Positions 1 through 6,312 are shown, counted from the first letter of the stretch. The stretch: DNA of 10,097 nt from Spirochaetia bacterium (GCA_029880625.1 JAOUOA010000057.1:1-10097); one strand, 5' to 3'. The notes: a model not told the origin generated them from the sequence alone. A program made the numbers and translations.

Positions 1-62
1 AACAGCCTGTCCAATAAACAATTATCGTTTTTATTAATTTTTCACAAGCGGTTTCTTGCAGC

Positions 63-158
63 ATTATTTTAATAATCACTTCCTTCTTAAATAATGAGAT
101 CTTAAAAAAATAAAAAAACTTTCACTTCAGAAAAAAAATACTAAAAATATTCACTTCC
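63..158 (+). repeat. Three direct copies of TCACTTC(C) upstream of flaB
   Basis: TCACTTCC occurs at 76-83 and 151-158, and TCACTTC at 122-128. The first and third copies sit in longer similar stretches: AATAATCACTTCCTTC near 71 and AATATTCACTTCCTCC near 146. The third copy lies between the -35-like and -10-like elements of the proposed flaB promoter. A 6-bp inverted repeat ATTATT-TT-AATAAT (63-76) immediately precedes and overlaps the first copy. The repeats are directly visible; that they bind a regulator or mark a duplicated promoter segment is inference. The rest of 1-141 is AT-rich, with A-tracts at 104-118 and 131-139, and shows no gene. Confidence 0.5.
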
Positions 159-166
159 TCCGATAA
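142..166 (+). promoter_or_regulatory. Probable sigma-28 (FliA-type) promoter of flaB
   Basis: TCCGATAA at 159-166 matches the sigma-28 -10 consensus GCCGATAA at seven of eight positions, and TAAA at 142-145 matches the -35 core. The spacer is 13 bp, two shorter than the usual 15, so the -35 assignment is less secure than the -10. Transcription would start near 173, giving a leader of about 60 nt with a small AGCAT/ATGCT hairpin (176-191) at its 5' end. Late flagellar genes are typically sigma-28 dependent, which fits flaB. Confidence 0.6.
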
Positions 167-220
167 ACAACCTGTAGCATGTTTAAATGCTTTAACAAAA
201 TTTAACTGAGAATCACGATC

Positions 221-237
221 ACGGAGGAACGGGGATG
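221..237 (+). promoter_or_regulatory. flaB ribosome binding site and possible CsrA site
   Basis: GGAGG at 223-227 lies 7 nt before the ATG at 235 and is a near-ideal Shine-Dalgarno sequence. GGA occurs at 223-225 and 226-228, and the string AACGGGGATG across the start codon resembles the CsrA consensus RUACARGGAUGU (about 9 of 12 positions over the aligned stretch). CsrA is known to bind a flagellin leader and repress it in Borrelia and Bacillus; that it acts here is inference. Confidence 0.5.
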
Positions 238-1083
238 ATCATTAATCACAACATGAGTGCGATTTTCGCACATAGAGTAGAAAAATTTCACGATTGGGAC
301 CTTACAAAAGGTATCGAAAAACTCTCAAGCGGCATGCGGATCAACAGAGCCGGCGATGATGCAGCCGGACTTGCAGTATCAGAAACCATGAGAACGCAGA
401 TCCAGGGTCTCCGCAGAGCAGAACAGAATACGGAGGACGGAATTTCCTTCGCTCAAACCACGGAGGGTTATTTATCCGAACTTGCAAATATTGTACAGCG
501 CATCAGGGTGCTTGCAATTCAATCTTCCAACGGTATCTATTCATCACTGGACAGACAGTTAATCCAGGTTGAGATTTCCGCACTCGTAGATGAAATTGAC
601 AGAATTTCTTCTCAGGCAGAATTCAACAGGATGAAGCTTTTAACGGGAGCGTTTACACGGTTCAATCCAACCGCTTCTATGTGGTTTCATATGGGACCGA
701 ATCAGCATCAGCGAGAACGAATCTATGTCAATACAATGACATCTTCTTCTCTCGGACTCAGAAATCCAATGACGCTTACATTCATTTCCATCAGTTCGCC
801 TACAAAAGCAAACTCAACCATCGGGCTTGCGGATGAAGCTTTGAGAAGGATTACAAAGCAGAGAGCAGATCTTGGTGCATACCAGAACCGTCTTGAGTAT
901 GCTGCACGAGGGCTTTTTAACGCATATGAAAATACTCAGGCTGCTGAATCTCGTATCCGTGATACGGATATGGCGGAAGAAATGATTAAATTTACAAAAT
1001 ATCAGATTCTTACGCAAAGCTCCATGGCAATGCTTGCCCAGGCAAACGGAAAATCGCAGATGATTATGAGGCTTTTACAGTAA
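235..1083 (+). CDS. flaB: FlaB-type periplasmic flagellar filament core protein
   Basis: Flagellin of the spirochaetal FlaB class, which forms the core of the periplasmic flagellar filament and is exported through the flagellar type III apparatus; no signal peptide is present, as expected. The 282 residues are close to the usual 285 or so. The N-terminal D0/D1 helix carries MIINHNMSAIF (1-11) and GMRINRAGDDAAGLAVS (33-49); the C-terminal helix carries QAAESRIRDTDMAEE (235-249) and MLAQAN (266-271). SMWFH at 148-152 is typical of Treponema FlaB. Residues 14-25 (RVEKFHDWDLTK) differ strongly from the usual RTLG-type segment, and NRMKLL replaces the usual NGMKLL, so this may be a minor or specialised FlaB paralog. 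Spirochaetes usually carry several flaB genes, so the numbered name cannot be set. The ATG is fixed by GGAGG 7 nt upstream. The gene is convergent with the aldo/keto reductase, and no classical T-rich terminator follows it directly. Confidence 0.93.
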   Translation: MIINHNMSAIFAHRVEKFHDWDLTKGIEKLSSGMRINRAGDDAAGLAVSETMRTQIQGLRRAEQNTEDGISFAQTTEGYLSELANIVQRIRVLAIQSSNGIYSSLDRQLIQVEISALVDEIDRISSQAEFNRMKLLTGAFTRFNPTASMWFHMGPNQHQRERIYVNTMTSSSLGLRNPMTLTFISISSPTKANSTIGLADEALRRITKQRADLGAYQNRLEYAARGLFNAYENTQAAESRIRDTDMAEEMIKFTKYQILTQSSMAMLAQANGKSQMIMRLLQ

Positions 1084-1086
1084 AAA

Positions 1087-2094
1087 TCACCACTTTCCTC
1101 GGTAATGGATTGAGGAAAATGTCTCGGTTAAAGCTTCAGCTTCATTCCCGTTTAACTGGATGCTACAGGCTCTGGAATTTTCCAGAGCCTGATTCTCATT
1201 TCGGATTCCGGTAATCGCGCAGGAATTCTTTCCCGAAGCATAAAGAGCCCAGGCAGTAGCAAGATTCGCATATGTGCAGCTGTATCTCTCACAAAGATCT
1301 TTCATTTTTTCAAACGCTTCTGCAACAGACTTTCTGTAATCCACTGTATGAAGATCGCTTTTATTTCTATAGTCATTTAAAGCAAATTTTCTTTCCGGCC
1401 CCATCTTATCAGAAAGAAGTCCCTGCGCCATCGTCCCATATGCAAAAAAGGTTATTTTATTTTTTTTTACATAGGGGATATTTCCTTCCAGCGATTTTTG
1501 ATGCAGCAAACTGAGCTTTTCCTGATCGAAAGCCAGAGGAACTGACAGATATTTTTCAAGCCGAATCAGTTTTTCAACAGTATGATTGCAGACTCCTGCA
1601 GAACGGATTTTACCCTCCTGGTAAAGACGGTTCAGAGCTTCTGCCGTCTCTTCCTCGTCTGCAGATCGGTCAGGCCAGTGAATCTGATAAATATCAATCC
1701 AATCTCTTTTCAGACGGCGCAGGCTCTGTTCGCATTCATAAAGAAGGGAGTCATGGTGTAAATTGCGAAACACTTGAACCGTAGGAGAATATTCATCAAT
1801 ATCAAAAAAATGAACTCCCTCCTCTCCTATCTGATCATAGCGAAGTCCGCACTTTGTTGCAATGACTGCATCAGATTTTCCTTTTAAAGCCTTTCCAATG
1901 ATACATTCGCTGTGTCCCATTCCGTAGACTGGCGCAGTATCAAATGTCTGTATTCCTGCATCCAGAGCTGCATCGATCGATCGGACAGCCATTGGGTCAT
2001 CGTAAGCTCCCCAATACCAGCCGCCGATTGCCCATCCTCCGTAAATGATCCTGCTGATTTTCAAACCTGATTTTTCTGAATTGATAAATTCCAT
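1087..2094 (-). CDS. Aldo/keto reductase family oxidoreductase
   Basis: Predicted cytosolic NAD(P)H-dependent reductase of the aldo/keto reductase superfamily (TIM barrel), 335 residues from the ATG at 2094. It begins with the family's typical pattern (SGLKISRIIYGGWAIGG). The catalytic tetrad is present: Asp52 and Tyr57 in FDTAPVYG, Lys81 in ATKCG, His139 in IYQIHWPD. GVCNHTVEKL (from about 165) matches the usual SNF-type segment, and TGIRNENQALEN near the C-terminus matches the cofactor 2'-phosphate loop region. It most resembles the IolS/YajO-like group; the substrate cannot be read from sequence. An in-frame TTG at 2109 would add five residues, but it lies inside the upstream terminator hairpin, and the family alignment starts at the ATG. 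GGGG, 7 nt before the ATG, is the only Shine-Dalgarno-like sequence and lies in the hairpin's 3' arm. Its stop codon is 3 bp from that of flaB. Confidence 0.92.
   Translation of the reverse strand: MEFINSEKSGLKISRIIYGGWAIGGWYWGAYDDPMAVRSIDAALDAGIQTFDTAPVYGMGHSECIIGKALKGKSDAVIATKCGLRYDQIGEEGVHFFDIDEYSPTVQVFRNLHHDSLLYECEQSLRRLKRDWIDIYQIHWPDRSADEEETAEALNRLYQEGKIRSAGVCNHTVEKLIRLEKYLSVPLAFDQEKLSLLHQKSLEGNIPYVKKNKITFFAYGTMAQGLLSDKMGPERKFALNDYRNKSDLHTVDYRKSVAEAFEKMKDLCERYSCTYANLATAWALYASGKNSCAITGIRNENQALENSRACSIQLNGNEAEALTETFSSIHYRGKW
1094..1118 (-). terminator. Weak hairpin at the flaB/reductase convergence
   Basis: TTTCCTC (1094-1100) and GAGGAAA (1112-1118) form a perfect 7-bp stem with an 11-nt loop in the last codons of the minus-strand reductase. 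Read on the minus strand, a five-T run overlapping the stop codon follows a few bases later, so it could terminate that gene. On the plus strand no T-run follows. The inverted repeat is seen; terminator function is inference. Confidence 0.3.
1166..1191. repeat. Perfect 12-bp inverted repeat with 2-nt centre inside the reductase gene
   Basis: CAGGCTCTGGAA at 1166-1177 is followed by TT and then its exact reverse complement TTCCAGAGCCTG at 1180-1191. It lies in the 3' part of the minus-strand reductase (encoding around NQALENSRAC) and about 85 bp beyond the flaB stop on the plus strand. No T-run follows on either strand, so it is not a standard terminator. It could form the 3' end or a stability hairpin of a flaB read-through transcript, or be chance in coding sequence. 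Confidence 0.55.
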
Positions 2095-2130
2095 AAAAAA
2101 GCCCCGCAAACATAATGAATGCGGGGCTTT
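2095..2130 (-). terminator. Intrinsic terminator of the PPDK-like gene
   Basis: GCCCCGC (2101-2107) pairs with GCGGGGC (2121-2127), extended by AAA/TTT to a 10-bp stem with a 13-nt loop. On the minus strand the stem runs straight into six Ts (2095-2100). It starts about 30 bp after the PPDK-like stop codon and ends exactly at the ATG of the next gene, so the terminator occupies the translation initiation region of the reductase. Confidence 0.88.
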
Positions 2131-2137
2131 CCATCAA
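2109..2137 (-). promoter_or_regulatory. Candidate reductase promoter overlapping the terminator
   Basis: On the minus strand TTGATG (2132-2137) and TATGTT (2109-2114) are 17 bp apart, a reasonable sigma-70 pair (four of six matches in each). The -10 lies in the terminator loop, so transcription would begin just before the ATG, giving a very short leader. The only alternative in the 67-bp gap is read-through from the gene upstream. Plausible but weak. Confidence 0.25.
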
Positions 2138-2161
2138 GAAATTTTCTGTATGGATTCTTTT

Positions 2162-4753
2162 TTACACAATTCCTTTTTTGATATTCTGCTGAGCTACAGC
2201 AAGAAGAGCAATCGGAACACTGTAGGAAGAACAGGAAACATATTGCAGTCCTGCATCCATCAAGAATTCTGTATTGGTTGGGTCTGCTCCATGCTCACCA
2301 CAGAGGCCGAGTTTCATATCCGGTCGGGTCAGGCGTCCGCGAGTAGCGCTGAGTCGGATCAATTCTTTAACAGGTTCTCCAAGAACCTGGAACGGATTAT
2401 CTGCAAGAAGGTCAAACTCTGTATAGGCAGGAAAAAATGAATTTGCATCGTCCCGGCTAAGGCCATTTGTGGTCTGAGTCAGGTCATTGGTTCCAAAACT
2501 GAAAAATTCAGCATAACGTGCAATTTCATCAGCAAGAAGTGCTGCTGCTGGGAGTTCAATCATAGTGCCTACCTTATATTTAAGATCAACACCTGAACTC
2601 TGCATAACTTCTTTAGCAACATCGCGGATTCCCTTGATATATTTTCCTTCAATTTTCTTACCGTTACGAATGAAGCTCAATTCCATCGGTGTCATAACGA
2701 TAGGAATCATAATCTCCGGAATAACCTTTACGCCCTCTTTATCCAGCTGGGCAGCAGCTTCAAAAATTGCCCTTACCTGCATTTCATAAATTTCAGGATA
2801 GGTAATGGCAACACGGCATCCACGATGCCCCAGCATGGGATTAAATTCGTGGAGACGTTCAATTTTTTCTTCAATTTCACTTTTATCCGGAGTAACTCCT
2901 TTTTCATTTAGATATTTATAGTAGGAACCCAGCACTTCGTCATTTTTCGGAAGAAATTCATGAAGAGGCGCATCCAGAAGCCGGATGGTTACAGGAAGAG
3001 GAGCCATAATTTTGAAAAGATCATAGAAATCACCTTTCTGTGTAGGACGAAGATCATCGAGTGCCTTTTGACGCTCTTCTGTATCTTTTGCAAGAATCAT
3101 TTCACGGAAGCGCATAATACGGTCATCCTGAAAGAACATATGCTCGGTGCGGCAAAGACCAATTCCATACGCGCCCATGGTTCTGGCCACCTTTGCATCA
3201 CGTCCTAGATCGGCATTGGCACGTACCTGAAACTCATCTTTAATAAACCGTTTTATGACCGAGATAAAATCAACCAATCCATTTGAATTGATATCGGGAT
3301 TGATTAATTTTGCCTCTCCCAGTGTAATTGTGGGAGCCTTATAAACGGGAACATCAAGCGTAACATAATCGCCTTCATTAACACGAACGCCTTCCAGCTC
3401 AAAGTAATTGTCTCCCATTTTAATTCTCTGGTCAAGAACACTTACCTTACCAAGCGATCGTGCAACTACAGGAGCATGAGATGAATATCCGCCCTCAATA
3501 GAAATCACGCCCTGGCCCACTTCAATGGCCTTGACGTCTTCAGCATAGGATGAGGTTACGCATAAGATCAGCCTTGTATCTTCGCCACGAAGAAGAGCTT
3601 CACGATGAGCCTCCATCACGCGGTCTGCAGAAAAATACACGCGCCCAACCGCTGCGCCGGGAGCTCCGCCCAGGCCGGCTGTCACTGTTTTAAACCCCTG
3701 CAATGATTCGGGATCGACAATCGGATGAAGCAGAGTTGCAAGCTGTCCGGGGGGAATCTGTTCAACGACCCATTTATCCTCAACCACCCCTTCCTTCATA
3801 AGATCAAGAATGGTTCGGATATAGGCCTGTGTGGATTTATTATCCACATCGGTCTGATTGATAATCCAGAGTTTTTTCTTTTCAACAATAAATTTAATTT
3901 CACGAATATCCTTGAAATGCTTTTGAAGATTTTTACCGGCAGCCTGAAGCTGCGTCAGATAATTTGGATCCAGCTTTGAAATATCTTCGCCTTCTTTATC
4001 AAGAGTATAGCTGTTCAACAGAAAACTTCCCTGCAGTCTGTCATCGCCGGAAACGATATCTCTTGTATAATACATGCCCACACAGGAATCTTCACCGAGA
4101 TTCCCAAATACCATTCCCTGAATCAGAAGAGCTATGTTATCATCTTCGTCAAGATCAGGATCAAAATATTTTTTTGCAGCCACTTTACAGATTGAAATAA
4201 GCTGTTCCATAGGATCATCAGGAAGTTTATCTTTTCCTAAAAGATCGAGCATTTCAAAAGCACATGCTTTTTTTCCTTCTGCAGTATGCGGATGTTTTTT
4301 TTCAATTTCATCAAATTTTTCCGTTTCAATGTCATAGAGTTTTGCACCGGCCGTACGGATCAGATAACAATATTCAAACCAGGCAGCCATTTCTCCAATC
4401 ATCGTTGCAAAACCAGGAATTGTTACTGGAGAAAGGCCGATATTAAAAACAGTCGGATAAAAAGGAAGACTCAGGTTGGAACTGCAGACAACCTTCACAA
4501 GAAGCGGATTGGAAGGATCGCCGTACTTTCTGCCGATTTCTTCTTCCAGCTCTTTCAGACCTTTTGCAACAAGATCTTTTACATCAAGACTTTCCAGCTT
4601 TAAAGAAGCCAAAGCATCAATGATAAATCCTGGAACGACAGGCAAACCCAACTCTGCAAGTTCGTAGGCACGCTGTCCGCGTTTTCCAGATCTGTTCCAT
4701 ACATTTTTATCTGATGTGCAGCCTTTATGACTGAATGGATAAACTTCTGACAT
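2162..4753 (-). CDS. Pyruvate phosphate dikinase family protein with degenerate ATP-grasp domain
   Basis: 863 residues, close to the roughly 874 of bacterial pyruvate phosphate dikinase (PPDK), which interconverts pyruvate + ATP + Pi and PEP + AMP + PPi. The central swivelling domain carries GGYSSHAPVVARSLG with the phospho-acceptor His at 426. The C-terminal PEP/pyruvate barrel is intact: GIGLCRTEHMFF (Arg535), TIRLLDAPLHEF (Arg591), GTMIELP (Glu733), FGTNDLTQ (Asn756, Asp757) and CGEHGADP with catalytic Cys818. The N-terminal nucleotide-binding half (about 1-340) keeps the overall layout (ELGLPVVPGF, MVFGN) but has lost family signatures. The usual VRSGA..SMPGMMDT reads VVCSSNLSLPFYPT (88-101), so the ATP-binding Arg is Val89. 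The metal-ligand segment DMEF reads EIKF, with Lys287 for Glu, and LQTR reads NQTD, with Asp302 for Arg. It may not use ATP, acting instead on PEP through the His domain, or may be a divergent PPDK; the symbol ppdK is therefore withheld. GAGG lies 6 nt before the ATG. It appears monocistronic, with its own promoter and terminator. Confidence 0.9.
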   Translation of the reverse strand: MSEVYPFSHKGCTSDKNVWNRSGKRGQRAYELAELGLPVVPGFIIDALASLKLESLDVKDLVAKGLKELEEEIGRKYGDPSNPLLVKVVCSSNLSLPFYPTVFNIGLSPVTIPGFATMIGEMAAWFEYCYLIRTAGAKLYDIETEKFDEIEKKHPHTAEGKKACAFEMLDLLGKDKLPDDPMEQLISICKVAAKKYFDPDLDEDDNIALLIQGMVFGNLGEDSCVGMYYTRDIVSGDDRLQGSFLLNSYTLDKEGEDISKLDPNYLTQLQAAGKNLQKHFKDIREIKFIVEKKKLWIINQTDVDNKSTQAYIRTILDLMKEGVVEDKWVVEQIPPGQLATLLHPIVDPESLQGFKTVTAGLGGAPGAAVGRVYFSADRVMEAHREALLRGEDTRLILCVTSSYAEDVKAIEVGQGVISIEGGYSSHAPVVARSLGKVSVLDQRIKMGDNYFELEGVRVNEGDYVTLDVPVYKAPTITLGEAKLINPDINSNGLVDFISVIKRFIKDEFQVRANADLGRDAKVARTMGAYGIGLCRTEHMFFQDDRIMRFREMILAKDTEERQKALDDLRPTQKGDFYDLFKIMAPLPVTIRLLDAPLHEFLPKNDEVLGSYYKYLNEKGVTPDKSEIEEKIERLHEFNPMLGHRGCRVAITYPEIYEMQVRAIFEAAAQLDKEGVKVIPEIMIPIVMTPMELSFIRNGKKIEGKYIKGIRDVAKEVMQSSGVDLKYKVGTMIELPAAALLADEIARYAEFFSFGTNDLTQTTNGLSRDDANSFFPAYTEFDLLADNPFQVLGEPVKELIRLSATRGRLTRPDMKLGLCGEHGADPTNTEFLMDAGLQYVSCSSYSVPIALLAVAQQNIKKGIV

Positions 4754-4840
4754 ATGTTTCCTCTTAATTCCCTTTATTTAGTTTTTTTATGACCGGTTTA
4801 ACACCGAATTTCAAGAAATAAAAATAGGAGCTGATTTAAG

Positions 4841-4880
4841 AATACAATCGGCACCAAAAGATCATCTTGAGAATTGTATT
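4841..4880 (-). repeat. 8-bp inverted repeat at the 5' end of the PPDK-like leader
   Basis: AATACAAT (4841-4848) and ATTGTATT (4873-4880) are exact reverse complements, 24 nt apart. The intervening sequence contains a second symmetric element, AAGAT-C-ATCTT (4858-4868). On the minus strand the outer repeat begins a few bases after the predicted transcription start, so it could be an RNA stem closing a leader structure, or a pair of nested operator half-sites just downstream of the promoter. Both repeats are seen directly; function is not known. Confidence 0.45.
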
Positions 4881-4890
4881 TTCAGGATGA

Positions 4891-4918
4891 ATTATAACAC
4901 ACTAAATAGATACGCAAA
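4891..4918 (-). promoter_or_regulatory. Extended -10 promoter for the PPDK-like gene
   Basis: On the minus strand TATAAT (4891-4896) is a perfect -10 and is preceded by TGT, giving an extended -10. TTTGCG (4913-4918) at 16 bp, or TTGCGT (4912-4917) at 15 bp, is a partial -35. Transcription would start near 4884, giving a leader of about 130 nt before the ATG at 4753. AT-rich sequence upstream could serve as an UP element. Confidence 0.7.
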
Positions 4919-5041
4919 TTATTTCAAATCATAATTTACATACATCTGCAGTTTTTTAACAGCGTTTTTCAATTTTTGAAAACATTTAATTTTTGTGCAT
5001 CAAACTATGAATTTCCAAATAAATAAAATCAATTTATTAAA

Positions 5042-5062
5042 TCAGGAGGCCGGATGCCCTGA
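5042..5062 (-). terminator. Candidate terminator of the GGDEF gene
   Basis: On the minus strand TCAG-GGC and GCC-CTGA form a 7-bp stem (one side has a two-base bulge) with a 5-nt loop, followed by the T-rich stretch TTTAATAAATTGATTTT. It lies about 70 bp after the GGDEF stop codon. The T tract is interrupted, so strength is uncertain. A smaller GTAC/GTAC repeat at about 5102-5115 is a weaker alternative. Confidence 0.4.
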
Positions 5063-5134
5063 GGATAAGAAATAAACTGCTGAAATTTATAAGAAAACAG
5101 GTACAAACACGTACGGATTTTTGAAAAAGAAATC

Positions 5135-6187
5135 TCAAACCTTTTCATAAAGAGCCACACAGTTTCTGCCTCGATCTTTACATAAATAAAGCGCTTCATC
5201 TGCTAGTTTAATAAAATCTTCAACATTATTTATAAACTCATTATGGACAGGATAACTGGACACCCCGACTGAAATCGTTATCATAGCTTCTTTATCTTCT
5301 ATCGGGATGGGACGCGATTCCACGTTTTTTCGTATTTTTTCTGCAAGTTCAACAGCTCTTTCTGAATTTGTTTCCGGCATGAGAACACAGAATTCCTCGC
5401 CGCCGTACCTTCCAGGGATGCACTCCTCGCCGAAATCAAGAACTGTTTCACGAATGACTTCTGCAAGAGCAACAAGCGCAGCATCTCCGCCCTGATGGCC
5501 ATACTTATCGTTTACTTTTTTAAAAAAATCAATATCAGACATAATTAAGCTTACAGGAACATTTTTCATTTTTGCTCTTTTATATTCTTCGCCCAGTCTT
5601 GCCATGAAATAATGCTTGAGAAAAAGCCCTGTCATTCCGTCAATTGTAGCCATTTTGTGAAGCCTTGCATTTTCAATTGCAATCGCAGCCTGATTTGCCG
5701 TTATCTCGAAAATCTTTAAATCTTTAACATCAAAGAAGTGATTATTTTTTTTATTCAGAACCTGAACGGTTCCGAGAATTTTTTTCCCGACTTTCAGAGG
5801 AACACACATCATTGTTTTGGTGACAAAATCACTCATATCATCGGCTTTTTTATAAAACCGGGGATCCGAAGAGCAGTCTTCAATTAGAACAGCTTTCCCT
5901 TCTCTTGCAACCCATCCGGAAATCCCTTCCCCCAGCTTCAGGCGAAGAGTCTTTAAAAGATCGCTTTTTTCACCTTTGACGGTATGAAAATAAAGCTCTT
6001 CATTTTCCTCATCCAGAAGCATCAGGCTGGAGGCTTCTGCATCCATCACTTCCTTCGCTTTATCCATCAATGTATCGAGTACAAATTCAAGATTCAGGCT
6101 TCCCGTTATGATTTGATTCACACCGAGAACCTTGTAGAGACGTTCATTTTCCTGTTTTAAAAGTTCTATTTCTGAAAGACTGTTCAT
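5135..6187 (-). CDS. GAF-GGDEF diguanylate cyclase
   Basis: A 350-residue, probably soluble sensor enzyme making cyclic di-GMP from two GTP. A short N-terminal coiled-coil-like helix (1-22) leads into a GAF domain (about 25-175, with GEGISGWV at 86-93 and VPLKVGKKILGTVQVLNK at 129-146). The linker helix ANQAAIAIENARL joins it to a GGDEF domain (180-350) that begins with DGMTGL. Catalytic features are intact: metal-binding Asp218 in SDIDFFKKVND, GHQGGD (230-235), and the active-site loop GRYGGEEF with GGEEF at 262-266. The inhibitory I-site RxxD expected five residues before GGEEF reads GEEC, so product inhibition through that site should be absent. No membrane helix is present, so the signal is probably a cytosolic small molecule bound by GAF. 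No strong Shine-Dalgarno precedes the ATG; the start was chosen because it is the first Met and gives the expected helix-GAF layout. It is divergent from the small gene at 6313. Confidence 0.93.
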   Translation of the reverse strand: MNSLSEIELLKQENERLYKVLGVNQIITGSLNLEFVLDTLMDKAKEVMDAEASSLMLLDEENEELYFHTVKGEKSDLLKTLRLKLGEGISGWVAREGKAVLIEDCSSDPRFYKKADDMSDFVTKTMMCVPLKVGKKILGTVQVLNKKNNHFFDVKDLKIFEITANQAAIAIENARLHKMATIDGMTGLFLKHYFMARLGEEYKRAKMKNVPVSLIMSDIDFFKKVNDKYGHQGGDAALVALAEVIRETVLDFGEECIPGRYGGEEFCVLMPETNSERAVELAEKIRKNVESRPIPIEDKEAMITISVGVSSYPVHNEFINNVEDFIKLADEALYLCKDRGRNCVALYEKV

Positions 6188-6213
6188 AAGTTACTGCCGG
6201 ATAATAAAGATGG

Positions 6214-6241
6214 ATTTAATATAAATGCAATGTCCGGTCAA
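6214..6241 (-). promoter_or_regulatory. Candidate sigma-70 promoter of the GGDEF gene
   Basis: On the minus strand TTGACC (6236-6241) matches the -35 at five of six positions and TTAAAT (6214-6219) is a partial -10 with 16-bp spacing. Transcription would start near 6207, leaving a leader of about 20 nt. CCGGA (6197-6201) and TCCGG (6233-6237) form an inverted pair flanking the -10, the second touching the -35. The rest of the 125-bp divergent gap is AT-rich; a plus-strand TATAAA at 6220-6225 could serve the small gene but has no good -35. Confidence 0.45.
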
Positions 6242-6312
6242 GCAATTCCAACACAAAATTAAAATAAAAATAAACTTCTTTTCAAAATCCAGGCGTTCCT
6301 TACACTGGACAG

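Larger units (their letters stand above)
4754..5134. other. 381-bp AT-rich non-coding region with control elements
   Basis: No convincing gene was seen on either strand. Reading toward the PPDK-like gene, it holds a terminator-like hairpin after the GGDEF gene, a very AT-rich stretch (4920-5040) with a TTTTCAA-TTT-TTGAAAA inverted repeat at 4966-4982, an extended -10 promoter, and a leader of about 130 nt with an inverted repeat. The long leader leaves room for RNA-level control, but I recognise no known riboswitch. Confidence 0.6.

Noticed and set aside
1272..1514. Open frame on the plus strand within the reductase gene.
   Set aside because: It is a shadow of a well-supported minus-strand gene, has no ribosome site and encodes no recognisable protein; the same holds for the other open frames antisense to the PPDK-like and 901-residue genes.
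1974..1983. CGATCGATCG palindrome inside the reductase gene.
   Set aside because: A short tandem GATC-type palindrome of this length is common in coding DNA and no further copies form a pattern.
4966..4982. TTTTCAA-TTT-TTGAAAA inverted repeat as a terminator.
   Set aside because: It is almost wholly AT in an AT-rich region, with no plus-strand gene upstream and no T-run directly after it on the minus strand.
5044..5062. AGGAGG followed four bases later by ATG CCC TGA on the plus strand, resembling a two-codon leader ORF.
   Set aside because: No downstream plus-strand gene is present for it to control, and the GGAGG belongs to the candidate terminator hairpin of the minus-strand GGDEF gene.
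6196..6206. GCCGGATAATA in the divergent gap, resembling a sigma-28 -10 for the small plus-strand gene.
   Set aside because: It carries an extra G within the GCCGATAA core, and no TAAA lies at the required distance upstream.
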